64,000 nucleotides of DNA from Blastopirellula marina DSM 3645 (GTDB lineage: Bacteria > Planctomycetota > Planctomycetia > Pirellulales > Pirellulaceae), in the NCBI RefSeq assembly GCF_000153105.1, contig NZ_CH672377.1, forward strand, positions 544,532-608,531. Direction: 5' to 3'. A program made the position numbers and the translations under genes. A model generated the notes under the pieces. The model was not told where the DNA came from, made no database searches, and worked only from the letters and a program-made list of their open reading frames with translations. Below are positions 9,600 through 19,810 of the stretch, piece by piece; position 1 is the first letter of the stretch, and the number at the start of each line of letters is the position of its first letter.

Positions 9600-11096
9600 A
9601 TGAGCGAATCGATTTCACTAAATCAGGAAAACCTTCAACGGCTGCCGCATGAAATCGCTCGCCCCACGTATGATCGGGCTCCGCTGAAAGCGGGGATCGT
9701 CCATGTCGGCGTTGGCGGATTCCATCGATCGCACGAAGCGTTTTATACCGACCAGTTGCTGGAAAACGCCGACGTTTCCGATTGGGGCATTTGCGGCGTC
9801 GGCCTGAGAGAAGCCGATCGTAAAATGGCCGCCATACTCGAAAACCAAGATTACCTTTACACGTTGATCATGAAGCATCCGGATGGTGAAGTCGAAAATC
9901 GGGTCATCGGATCGCTGATCGATTTTGTCATGGGTTGCGACAATCCAGAGATGGTCATCCGCAAAATGGCGAGCCCAGAGACTCGCATTGTCTCGCTCAC
10001 GATCACGGAAGGTGGATACAACGTAGCGCCGGGCACTGGAGAATTTGATTTCTCGAATCCTGATGCGCAACACGATTTAGAACATCCGTTGCAGCCAATT
10101 TTGGTGTTTGGATACCTGACTGCCGCACTTCGCCAAAGGCGAGACCAGGGGCTCCCGGCATTTACGATTCTCTCCTGTGACAATATTCAGCATAACGGCA
10201 GTTTGACCCAAAAGATGGTCCTGGATTTTGCTCGTCGACAAGATCCCGATTTGGCGAGCTGGATTGAGAACGAGGTTGGTTTTCCCAACGCCATGGTCGA
10301 TCGCATCACCCCGGTGACAACCGACGCGGATATCCGCTATCTCGAGCATGAGTTGGGATTCAAGGATGAATGGCCGGTAACCTGCGAACCCTATTGCCAA
10401 TGGGTGATCGAGGACAAATTCTCCAATGGCAGACCAAGCTGGGAAAACGTCGGAGCTCAGTTTGTGCCCGATGTAACTCCCTACGAGAAGATGAAACTGC
10501 GCCTGCTCAACGCTGGCCATTCGGTGCTGGGAATCCCCGGGGCGATCGTCGGCTACGAAACCATCGCCGAATGCGCTGCTGACAAACTGTTTGCCGCCTA
10601 TCTGCGCAAATTCATGGACCTCGAAGCGACTCCGGTACTGGATGACGTCGCAGGAATTGATCTCGACGCCTACAAAGACACCCTGTTGGAGCGGTTCGGA
10701 AATCCGAATGTCCGGGACAATGTCTCACGAATCTGCCTAGCCAGTTCCAGCAAACTGCCCGTTTTCTTGATTCCGACGATCACCGAAAACCTTCAGCAAG
10801 GCGGCAACATCCAGTGTTCGGCGTTTTTACTTGCGACATGGTGTCTTTATAGCGACAAACGCGTCGATCAAAATGGCAAGCCGCTTGTCATCATGGACGA
10901 CTTGAAAGACGAGTTGCACCAAGCCGCTCAAGGGACTTGCAATGACAAACTTTCCTTCTTGAAGCTGAAGCCAGTCTTTGGTGAGTTGGCTCAAAACGAC
11001 CGTTTCGCCACGGAATATGTCAGCATGGTCGACCAGGTTTACGAGAATCCTGACGTATCTCTACTGATGCGAAAGCTCCTCGCGGATGACCAATAG
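9600..11096 (+). CDS. Mannitol dehydrogenase-family polyol dehydrogenase
   Basis: This is a 498-residue long-chain polyol-specific dehydrogenase/reductase, interconverting a sugar alcohol (such as mannitol or arabinitol) and its ketose with NAD(P). The N-terminal cofactor loop reads IVHVGVGGFHRSH. The catalytic set known from Pseudomonas fluorescens mannitol 2-dehydrogenase (K295, N300, H303, N191) lines up as K299, N304 and H307 in KLRLLNAGH, and N195 in SCDNIQHNG, with a constant offset of four. Length is normal (about 490). The ATG at 9600 has AAGGAA about eight bases upstream; the open frame runs further upstream but overlaps the permease. It probably shares a transcript with the permease. 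Fructuronate or tagaturonate reductase activity is an alternative. Confidence 0.85.
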   Translation: MSESISLNQENLQRLPHEIARPTYDRAPLKAGIVHVGVGGFHRSHEAFYTDQLLENADVSDWGICGVGLREADRKMAAILENQDYLYTLIMKHPDGEVENRVIGSLIDFVMGCDNPEMVIRKMASPETRIVSLTITEGGYNVAPGTGEFDFSNPDAQHDLEHPLQPILVFGYLTAALRQRRDQGLPAFTILSCDNIQHNGSLTQKMVLDFARRQDPDLASWIENEVGFPNAMVDRITPVTTDADIRYLEHELGFKDEWPVTCEPYCQWVIEDKFSNGRPSWENVGAQFVPDVTPYEKMKLRLLNAGHSVLGIPGAIVGYETIAECAADKLFAAYLRKFMDLEATPVLDDVAGIDLDAYKDTLLERFGNPNVRDNVSRICLASSSKLPVFLIPTITENLQQGGNIQCSAFLLATWCLYSDKRVDQNGKPLVIMDDLKDELHQAAQGTCNDKLSFLKLKPVFGELAQNDRFATEYVSMVDQVYENPDVSLLMRKLLADDQ

Positions 11097-11115
11097 GCGA
11101 TCTCGCCGTAACAGC

Positions 11116-11338
11116 GCAATCATCATCCACCGTGGTAGCGGCGATGGGTAGCGGGGGAGAGACCGAATGCGCACGGCGCCCAGCGGACTTCCAGCTTCTT
11201 TTTGGGGAACATCGCGGTTCCCGGGGTGGCGAACTGACATGGAATCAGCCGAAGAAAGAGTTCTCAGGCTCGCCGGAAGCGACGGCCCTGTGTACGGTCA
11301 GTCAGAGAAACGGCTGGCAGTTTCCGACGATGCGATGA
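11116..11338 (+). pseudogene. Decayed 3' copy of a Gfo/Idh/MocA oxidoreductase
   Basis: This stretch aligns by eye with the last 80 or so codons (about 7376-7624) of the oxidoreductase gene 3.7 kb upstream. Matching pieces are HHPPW (HHQQW in the intact gene), SGGETE (SHGETD), LGNIAVPG (LGNIAVRV) and then [18 protein letters not shown] against GELSWNESKQEFEGSPEA, through to the end, QRNGWQFP against QRDGWQFP. It is broken by a TAG directly after the HHPPW block, an indel near 11145, a deletion of about 8 bases near 11170, and a one-base deletion near 11215 that shifts the frame. The 5' four fifths of the gene are missing. It is a remnant, not a functional gene, and it stops on a TGA at a position matching the intact stop. 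Confidence 0.8.
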
Positions 11339-11387
11339 ACGTGCATTAATCCTCGATTCACCTTCTATCTTTCTTGATAGCCATCCT

Positions 11388-12896
11388 ATGAAGTCTTCCT
11401 CACCAAACGCCGACGCTCCGCTTGATGTCGTTTTGATCGGCGCCGGCATCATGAGCGCGACCTTAGCGGCAATGCTGAAGCAGTTGCAGCCTAACCTGAA
11501 AATCGAGATTTTCGAGCGACTCGATAGCGCCGCCCAAGAAAGCTCGAACGCTTGGAACAACGCCGGCACCGGACATGCGGCGCTTTGCGAGCTGAACTAC
11601 ACGCCGGTCATGAGCGATGGCAGCATCGATATTTCCAAAGCGTTGACGGTGAACACGCAGTTCGACCTATCGCGGCAGTTCTGGGCCTATCTGGTTCGCC
11701 AAGGAGTCATCAAGTCCCCCGAGTCGTTCATTCAGTCGGTGCCGCATTGCAGCTTTGTCCGCGGCGTCGACAACGTTGCATTTCTGCGTAAACGTTTTGC
11801 GGCGTTATCGGCCCATCACTGTTACCAGGGAATGGAATTTTCGGAAGACAAGCGGCAGTTGGAAGAGTGGATGCCGCTGGTCATGGAAGGTCGTGACCCC
11901 AGCGAGGTTGTCGCCGCTACGCGGATGGTCACCGGCGCCGATGTCGACTACGGTTCGCTGACAAATGCTCTGCTCCACTCAGCGGCCGAACACGATAACT
12001 ATGCGATTCACTTTTCTCAATGCGTGCTCGGTTTGCGCCGCGCGGGGAAACTGTGGAATGTGCACGTCCGAAACGACAAAACCGGTACCCACCGAGACGT
12101 CCAAGCCAAGTTCGTCTTCATCGGCGCCGGCGGCGGATCGCTGCACTTGTTGCAAAAATCGGGCATCCCCGAGGCGCACGGCTACGGCGGCTTTCCGGTC
12201 AGCGGCATCTGGCTACGCAGTGACAACGCCAAGTTGGCCGAACGTCACCATGCCAAAGTCTACGGCAAAGCGTTGACAGGTTCGCCGCCGATGTCGGTGC
12301 CGCATCTCGACCAACGTCATATCGACGGCAAGGTGGCGCTGCTCTTCGGGCCGTATGCAGGCTTCTCGACGAAGTTCCTCAAGCATGGATCGTTTTTTGA
12401 TCTCTTTGGGTCGATCGATCCAGAGAACCTTTTGCCGATGCTGGCCGTCGGGCGAGACAACATCGCACTGACGGAATATCTGATCGGCCAGGTCATCGAG
12501 TCCGACGCAAAGCGTTTCGCACTGCTGCGCGAGTACTTCCCCAACGCGGATCACGCCGATTGGAAATTAGAAGTCGCCGGACAACGGGTCCAAATTATCA
12601 AGAAGGATCCCGTCCACGGCGGCATTCTCCAATTTGGCACCGAGCTTGTCTTCTCGGCCGATCACTCGCTAGTCGCGATGCTGGGCGCATCGCCGGGCGC
12701 GTCAACTGCCGTCGCGATCATGATCCAAGTTCTCGAACAAGCGTTCGCCGATCGGCTGGCGCCAGGAGCTTGGCTCGATCGGGTGCAAGAGATGATTCCG
12801 TCATACGGCCATTCATTGATCGACGACGCGGACCTATGTCGAAAAGTTCGCGCTGATACCGCCGCCGTACTCCAACTGCAAAATGTGAACGCATGA
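11388..12896 (+). CDS. mqo: Malate:quinone oxidoreductase
   Basis: Mqo is a membrane-associated FAD enzyme of the TCA cycle that oxidises L-malate to oxaloacetate and passes electrons to the quinone pool. The 502-residue product has the FAD-binding loop [14 protein letters not shown], then [20 protein letters not shown] and [11 protein letters not shown], which are signatures of the family, and a C-terminal [11 protein letters not shown] segment. Length matches known Mqo proteins (about 490-550). There is no strong Shine-Dalgarno sequence before the ATG at 11388. The stop overlaps the start of a cupin gene by four bases (ATGA), suggesting translational coupling. The electrons could feed the cytochrome bd oxidase encoded elsewhere in this window. 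Confidence 0.94.
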   Translation: MKSSSPNADAPLDVVLIGAGIMSATLAAMLKQLQPNLKIEIFERLDSAAQESSNAWNNAGTGHAALCELNYTPVMSDGSIDISKALTVNTQFDLSRQFWAYLVRQGVIKSPESFIQSVPHCSFVRGVDNVAFLRKRFAALSAHHCYQGMEFSEDKRQLEEWMPLVMEGRDPSEVVAATRMVTGADVDYGSLTNALLHSAAEHDNYAIHFSQCVLGLRRAGKLWNVHVRNDKTGTHRDVQAKFVFIGAGGGSLHLLQKSGIPEAHGYGGFPVSGIWLRSDNAKLAERHHAKVYGKALTGSPPMSVPHLDQRHIDGKVALLFGPYAGFSTKFLKHGSFFDLFGSIDPENLLPMLAVGRDNIALTEYLIGQVIESDAKRFALLREYFPNADHADWKLEVAGQRVQIIKKDPVHGGILQFGTELVFSADHSLVAMLGASPGASTAVAIMIQVLEQAFADRLAPGAWLDRVQEMIPSYGHSLIDDADLCRKVRADTAAVLQLQNVNA

Positions 12897-13261
12897 TCCA
12901 AGCCTATTACCTCTACACCGGCCCCGATGGGCACTCGCACGTGACTCGCGGCAGCATCGTTGACAATGAAGTCACCGCAGCCAAGTCGGTCTTGTTCAAA
13001 GAAACTCCGCCCCACGCAACGCTCGAGTGGCACAACGCTCCCACCACGCAATACGTGATCACGCTCTCAGGTACGCTCGAATTTACGATGCACGATGGCG
13101 AAACATTTACGCTGGGTCCCGGCGATATTCTCATCGCGTTGGATGTCACGGGGACTGGTCACTCGTGGAGACTAGTGGACGACGAGCCGTGGCGGCGGTT
13201 GTATGTTGCGTTTGATCAGGATGCAAAGATTAATTTTCAGCCCGATAAGTCACTCGGCTAA
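12893..13261 (+). CDS. Small single-domain cupin protein
   Basis: This is a 122-residue beta-barrel protein. The cupin region runs from about residue 40 to 110: [20 protein letters not shown] followed by [13 protein letters not shown] and GTGHSWR. The first motif lacks the usual HxH metal ligands (QYVITLSG in their place), while a single His in GHSW remains, so metal binding is uncertain. The ATG overlaps the mqo stop by four bases, so it is most likely translated together with mqo. The function is unknown; it could be a small sensor or stabilising protein. No signal peptide is seen. Confidence 0.75.
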   Translation: MIQAYYLYTGPDGHSHVTRGSIVDNEVTAAKSVLFKETPPHATLEWHNAPTTQYVITLSGTLEFTMHDGETFTLGPGDILIALDVTGTGHSWRLVDDEPWRRLYVAFDQDAKINFQPDKSLG

Positions 13262-13374
13262 TCTTCTTAGGAAGGCCCGAACACACGCTTATAGCGGTCT
13301 CTGACATAATCGCCCGAGTCTTCGGTCTCTTCACTTTGACCTTGTCAGATATCAATCGCCGGCTTCCCAACTTG

Positions 13375-13758
13375 TTAGCCGCCGATCCCCCATTTTTGTT
13401 TCATGACGGCGCTCCAAATGCGATGCAGCACGATGAGAAACGAGACGAGGGTGCCGGCCAGATATCCCAGGACAAACGTTGATACGCTCTGATGTTGGTA
13501 ACTCGCCAAGTACAAAGCGATGCACGTACCGACGATCGCGATCACGGCTGCGATTAATAAATCCTTGCCGATCTGGCGGACCACTCGCGGAGGCGAGGCT
13601 ACATCCCCCGTATCTTCACAGTTTTTCATCAGCGGATGCGATGGAGACGAATAGGGATTATCGTTCGGCTGGAGCTCCCCTGGATCCCCTAGCGCCGAAT
13701 CATCTAACCTCAAGAAATGAACCGTCTTAATCGCCTCGCTGTTTTTCTGCTTATTCAT
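13375..13758 (-). CDS. Small membrane protein of unknown function with NPYSSP stretch
   Basis: I do not recognise the family. The 127-residue product has a soluble N-terminal half of about 65 residues, followed by two predicted membrane segments (DLLIAAVIAIVGTCIALYLA and VLGYLAGTLVSFLIVLH) and a short basic tail. The N-terminal part contains DNPYSSPSHP; short NPY-x-SP stretches ahead of membrane helices are common in small Pirellulales proteins, a pattern I know from other genomes but cannot check here. It is transcribed toward the cupin gene, alone. The open frame is long for a shadow and the hydropathy pattern is coherent, so I take it as real. Confidence 0.6.
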   Translation of the reverse strand: MNKQKNSEAIKTVHFLRLDDSALGDPGELQPNDNPYSSPSHPLMKNCEDTGDVASPPRVVRQIGKDLLIAAVIAIVGTCIALYLASYQHQSVSTFVLGYLAGTLVSFLIVLHRIWSAVMKQKWGIGG

Positions 13759-14281
13759 TGGTTTTCTCGTGAGGAGGTTCGGTTTGTCCCAATCCGCCTG
13801 TTAACCGCGAAAGCGATGCACATCTTTTCGCCGTTCGACTCGGTTGCCTGCGAGGTCGAATGTGTGAAGTTTTTGAGCTCCCGCACATCTCCTCTGCATT
13901 CATTGCGTAGGCCAGACCTGCAAGTCGACACTCTTTTTCAAGAATTTTCGTCGTATTCCCAAGTTTCGCGGCGCGGCTCGTCAACACGCAGTCAACTGCG
14001 GACGGTCTAACGTCGCGAACTCTCGCCGAGTGCGCCGCAAGAATCACTTAGAAAACAACTTGGGCTATTTCGGCGACTTGGTAGAAACGCCGTATTCGTT
14101 AGGGTAAAATTCCATGACACTCAGCGAGTAGAATGGAGGCTTTTCGCCCATGCTCATCCAGACAGTCCTGTTTCGCCTGGAACGGAATCATCGGATGTTG
14201 CTCCCATCGCGACCCCATTGCCCAGCAGCCGAGCTCCCCGCAGTCGACTCCCAATTCACAAGCTCTTAGGCGCCCATCTGT
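13759..14281. other. Intergenic region without recognised content
   Basis: About 520 bases lie between two divergently transcribed genes. Both strands contain open frames of about 100 codons (13717-14010 plus, 13751-14047 minus), but neither has a ribosome binding site or recognisable domain. The region should hold the promoters of the small membrane protein and the sulfatase. No repeat or clear hairpin was seen. Confidence 0.45.
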
Positions 14282-15799
<1,518 letters not shown>

Positions 15800-15850
15800 A
15801 GGGACCTCGCCGGTTGCAGCCAGCAGCGCCGAAACCGGTATCAACCTCGG

Positions 15851-18800
15851 CTAAATATTATCGTTCGCTTTGGCCGAAACGTCCATCAGATCGCTTTCTT
15901 TGACCGAGGTGAGCAGCAATTGGTACTGTTCATCCGCGGCGGCAAATTCTCCAGCGTTATGCAGCACCTCCGCATATCGCTTGCGTATCCGCAAATTGGC
16001 TGGTTCCTGCTTCACGCATTCCGCCAATAATTTAACGCTCTTGCTCACCGCACCGGTTTGGACGAGATATTCGGCCAAGTCTTCTTTCAACGCGCAGGCG
16101 CCATTCTCTTCTGCGACAAGTCGCTTATAGATGCGATCGATTGTCGCGTTCATCTTGGGAGTTGTCTTACTCAGATGGCGAACCGCATTCACATAGGTCG
16201 GCCAGAACTGTTCGTCAATGTCGGCCCGCTCCGATAGTTCGTTCAAGAGCGCAGCGGTTTCCTGGTAACGCCCTTCCGACGCCAACAAATCAACCGTGCG
16301 CATCTGGAGCGTGGTCGTCTCGAACCCGGCTTGAATCAAGATCTTCAGCTGCGCGATCGCTTGATTGGTGTCGCCTGATTTGGCGAGCGCCTCAGCGTAG
16401 AGCCGCCGAGTATCATTGTCCGTAGGCCGTTCGCTGGAGAGCATCTTCAGCGATGCGAGCGCCGATGCGACCTTGCCGTCGTTCAAATCAAGCCGTGCGC
16501 GAATCAATCGCGTGTCAAAACTTGGCGCCATGGTCTCAAGCAAAGTACGAACCTCGTTCAGCTTGTGTTGGTCAAACAGGAGATTGGCCAATTCGAAGTC
16601 GATCTCTGGATTGGGCCTGATTTCCAGCGCTTTGCGATAGGCGGCGATTGCGATTGTCGTCTCTTTCAGCGCGCCCGCGCTGCGAGCGAGTCCCAGTTGA
16701 ATATCGCCTTCCTGCTCTTGGGTCGCCAAAATTTCGCCAGTCGCCGTCTCGACCGCCATCGCTTTGTAGGCGGCGTACGCTTCCGGCGTCTTGCCTTGGT
16801 CGAACAGTTGGCTCGCACGGGCCAGTTTTAACCCCAAGTCATGCGGAAAATCGATCGCCAATACGGCGTCCAGTTTCGCGAGACGATCTTTTTCGCCCAG
16901 CATCTGCAGCACCTTGCGGGCCTCAAATAGGATCGCCGGGTCTTTCACGCTTTTCGGCGAATCGAGCAGTTGCGTGATGATCGTGTCCGCACGTTGGCGC
17001 TCGGCAGGCGTCAGCATCGCCGGACTTTTGGAAATGTTGGAAAGGAAGTAATTGTCTTTCCAGATGTGCCAAGCGCAGATCACGCACAAGAGCGACGCCG
17101 CCAGGGCCATCCAGCCTCCTTCGAGCAACGGAAGCATGATTGGCCGCGGCGCAATATCGACGGCAGGGCTAATCACTTCCGAAAGCTTCGATCTTCCGCC
17201 TGCAGCATGCTGAATGCTCTTCAGCACGCTCCGCGACTGATCATCGAATTTGGTGAATAGCAGCCGATACTCAGATGACTCGCCGGTCGACTCGAGTCGC
17301 CCGTGGCCAGACATGCGTCCGACCGGCGAGTTGATTCGAAAGTAGATTTCTTGATCGACGGACAACGGCGAATTGGTTTCAAAGACGATTGCATCATCGA
17401 ATACCGCGCTGGAGACAGCTTTGGCGAGCACATCCGAATCGGCCGATGCGGCAATTTCCAACGGCAAGCGAACAAATTTGCGTCGCCCTGCGCGCGACGA
17501 TCGCGGCGCCAAGCGTTTGTATTGCCCATCTACGGCGGTCTCGGCCGAAATGGACCAGATTTCACTCAACTGCTCGGTGGTCGCATTGATAAATTGAAAA
17601 CCGACGCGAAACGCGTTGAAGTTCGTCTGCTCGCTATTGACCTGCCAACATTTGCGCACGACGGCCTGGCAGTTCAAACGCCGCGCGGTAGTCGACAAGG
17701 TCAGATTGACAATTGCGCCGACCGGAATCGGCATGTAGACAATCGCGCCGATCCCCGTTTCGTTCACATCGGTGCTAATCGCCTGGCCGGAGACGCCGTC
17801 TCCTTCAAACCGAATATGAACTTCGTTGGTGGGGTGACGCCAGGAAAATCGCCCATCGCCGGGACGCAGCGCTTTTCGCACCACTTGAAAGGCCATCAGA
17901 GACTGGATCGCGATCAAAATCCCGCCCACCGTCAAAGCGATATAGTCATTGCTTGCGCCCAAGTAGATTTTGGCTCCCGCCCAGGCGATCGCGGCCATAC
18001 CAAGCGTGATGAGCGCGATGTGAGGAGCGATAAGCATCGTGACCTTGGTGTTTTGCCGCCCTCGCTTGCTGGTCACCACAAATTTTCCGCGTCCACGATT
18101 CAACATCGCGCGCGCCACGCAGCAGCATTGAATCCAGAAGTTGGTCATTGCCTGGACTTCCATATCCCAAAGTCGGCCGTATCCGTTGCTGATTAATTTG
18201 ACCGTCGTCCAGGTCACGATCAAATACGCCAACGTGATCAGCAGCAACGTCGCGTTGAAGTGTCCGACCGGCGAAACGCCGCTAAACAGCATCAAAATCG
18301 GCGCGATATAGAGCAACGCCTTGGCTGGCCCCGTCGTCCATCCCAACATCGAGCCGAGATAGTTGAGGCGCTGTCCAATCGTCAAACCCTTCATCGTCAA
18401 CGGATTGTCGTAGGCGAAGATGCTGAGATTTCCCTCGCCCCAGCGAAGGCGCTGCGACGCGAACGAAGTGATGTCGGGAGCCGCCTGAGCGGCGATCATC
18501 CGTTCGTTCACAAACAACGACTTCCAGCCTTTGGCGTGAATTCGCAGTCCGGTATGCATATCTTCGGTGATCGTTTCGGTCGCGATCAGGCCAACTTCCT
18601 CAAGCGCCGTGCGACGGAAAATCGCCGCGCTGCCGCAGAAGACGTTGGCGTTCCAGCTGGTTTTGCCTGGCTGGATGACGTTGTAGAAGAGCTGACCCTC
18701 TTCCCAGTAGATGCCGCGTTTGTAGTCGACATGCGACTGAAAGTTATCAAAGTTGTAAAACGCATGCGGCGTCTGGATGAACGCCAACTTCTCGTCGGCG

Positions 18801-19357
18801 AAATACCCCAGCGTGCGCGAGATAAAGTTCGAGCGAGCGATATGATCGGCGTCGAAAATCACGACGAACTCGCCGTCCGTTCGATCGAGCGCATGATTTA
18901 GATTTCCGGCTTTGGCGTGCAGATTGTTTTCGCGCGAGATATACTCAACGCCCATCTCCTGACATAGCTCGGCCACTTCGGCGCGTCGACCATCGTCCAA
19001 TACATAGGTCCGATGCGGATAGTCAAGTTGATTGAGTGCGTTGATGGATCCACGCAGCAACTGCACGTCTTCGTTGTAAGTCGGCAGAAATACGTCGACC
19101 GTTCGCTCGGCAAGCGGCGGAACCGGATCGAGGACGATCGAGTCCCACACTTGCATGAAATAGAGGAACAGCAGGATGACTCCCCACGTTTCCGCCCCCA
19201 AGAGCGTCACTGAAGCGGCGATCGCATAGTAGCTCTCAAAGTTCAGCGTGTAGAACAGTCGATAGCTGATGTAAACCGTCGACATGATCGCCGCGAGCAC
19301 AATCACAAAATGGTGAAAGTGACGAGGCTCCGAACTGTTTTTATCGAACGTGGACAT
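15851..19357 (-). CDS. Cellulose-synthase-like GT2 protein fused to tandem PilZ-like domains and a TPR array
   Basis: This 1168-residue membrane protein begins like BcsA: two membrane helices, then a processive GT2 domain with DDG (121-123), DAD (169-171), TED (264-266) and QRLRW (302-306), followed by more membrane segments (about 340-490). A PilZ domain follows, with RFSWR (503-507) as the RxxxR motif and DVNETG (530-535) close to D/NxSxxG, so c-di-GMP control is likely. A second PilZ-like unit has RKFVR (626-630) but no second motif. Another membrane helix (about 744-766) leads to roughly 400 residues of TPR-like helices, which topology would place in the periplasm. BcsA is normally about 700-870 residues, and the TPRs normally sit on the separate BcsC protein. 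No bcsB or bcsC gene is adjacent; a GH5 glucanase is divergent from it. The polymer need not be cellulose. Confidence 0.85.
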   Translation of the reverse strand: MSTFDKNSSEPRHFHHFVIVLAAIMSTVYISYRLFYTLNFESYYAIAASVTLLGAETWGVILLFLYFMQVWDSIVLDPVPPLAERTVDVFLPTYNEDVQLLRGSINALNQLDYPHRTYVLDDGRRAEVAELCQEMGVEYISRENNLHAKAGNLNHALDRTDGEFVVIFDADHIARSNFISRTLGYFADEKLAFIQTPHAFYNFDNFQSHVDYKRGIYWEEGQLFYNVIQPGKTSWNANVFCGSAAIFRRTALEEVGLIATETITEDMHTGLRIHAKGWKSLFVNERMIAAQAAPDITSFASQRLRWGEGNLSIFAYDNPLTMKGLTIGQRLNYLGSMLGWTTGPAKALLYIAPILMLFSGVSPVGHFNATLLLITLAYLIVTWTTVKLISNGYGRLWDMEVQAMTNFWIQCCCVARAMLNRGRGKFVVTSKRGRQNTKVTMLIAPHIALITLGMAAIAWAGAKIYLGASNDYIALTVGGILIAIQSLMAFQVVRKALRPGDGRFSWRHPTNEVHIRFEGDGVSGQAISTDVNETGIGAIVYMPIPVGAIVNLTLSTTARRLNCQAVVRKCWQVNSEQTNFNAFRVGFQFINATTEQLSEIWSISAETAVDGQYKRLAPRSSRAGRRKFVRLPLEIAASADSDVLAKAVSSAVFDDAIVFETNSPLSVDQEIYFRINSPVGRMSGHGRLESTGESSEYRLLFTKFDDQSRSVLKSIQHAAGGRSKLSEVISPAVDIAPRPIMLPLLEGGWMALAASLLCVICAWHIWKDNYFLSNISKSPAMLTPAERQRADTIITQLLDSPKSVKDPAILFEARKVLQMLGEKDRLAKLDAVLAIDFPHDLGLKLARASQLFDQGKTPEAYAAYKAMAVETATGEILATQEQEGDIQLGLARSAGALKETTIAIAAYRKALEIRPNPEIDFELANLLFDQHKLNEVRTLLETMAPSFDTRLIRARLDLNDGKVASALASLKMLSSERPTDNDTRRLYAEALAKSGDTNQAIAQLKILIQAGFETTTLQMRTVDLLASEGRYQETAALLNELSERADIDEQFWPTYVNAVRHLSKTTPKMNATIDRIYKRLVAEENGACALKEDLAEYLVQTGAVSKSVKLLAECVKQEPANLRIRKRYAEVLHNAGEFAAADEQYQLLLTSVKESDLMDVSAKANDNI

Positions 19358-19810
19358 AGCGATATTAATCCGTAATCCCGCGCAAGGGCGGTTGCGAAAT
19401 CGTGACTGCAGCGAGCGTTCCTAGTGAAGTCTCGACTGCGGTTGTCCGTAAAACTAGGTCACCAGTAGTCGTTGGCCAGTAGAAACTGACTTGCGACCGT
19501 CAGAGCATTGGCCATGGCCAATTGCGAGCGGAGTAGCTGCTCTCAATCGGATCAAGCGAACGGCGTACGTCCTGCACCACATCGCGAACATTGCGATTAT
19601 GTCAGTTAGAGGGATGAGATCGCCTGATTGCAGCCCCCCTCAGGCGCGGAACGAAACGCTGCGACTGGGGCGGCTTCGAATGGTTCGACATGCGAAGAAT
19701 GTGAAGTAGAGTAGCGAAGCGCGAACACCTACGAGCTATCGAGAGAGACGCATAGTTATCTGTCGTTGTTGGGAATCAAAATCAGGTAAGGCGGTTAGAG
19801 GAATTTTTTC
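19358..19810. other. Divergent promoter region of the GT2 and GH5 genes
   Basis: No gene was found in these 453 bases. I looked for a c-di-GMP-I riboswitch, because the flanking gene carries PilZ domains, and did not see its conserved core. The region must hold the two divergent promoters. Confidence 0.45.

Noticed and set aside
13751-14047. A 98-codon minus-strand frame and a 97-codon plus-strand frame in the same gap
   Set aside because: No ribosome binding site, no domain, and the composition does not resemble the neighbouring genes.
19358-19810. Possible c-di-GMP riboswitch upstream of the PilZ-containing gene
   Set aside because: The conserved core of the c-di-GMP-I aptamer could not be found on either strand by eye.
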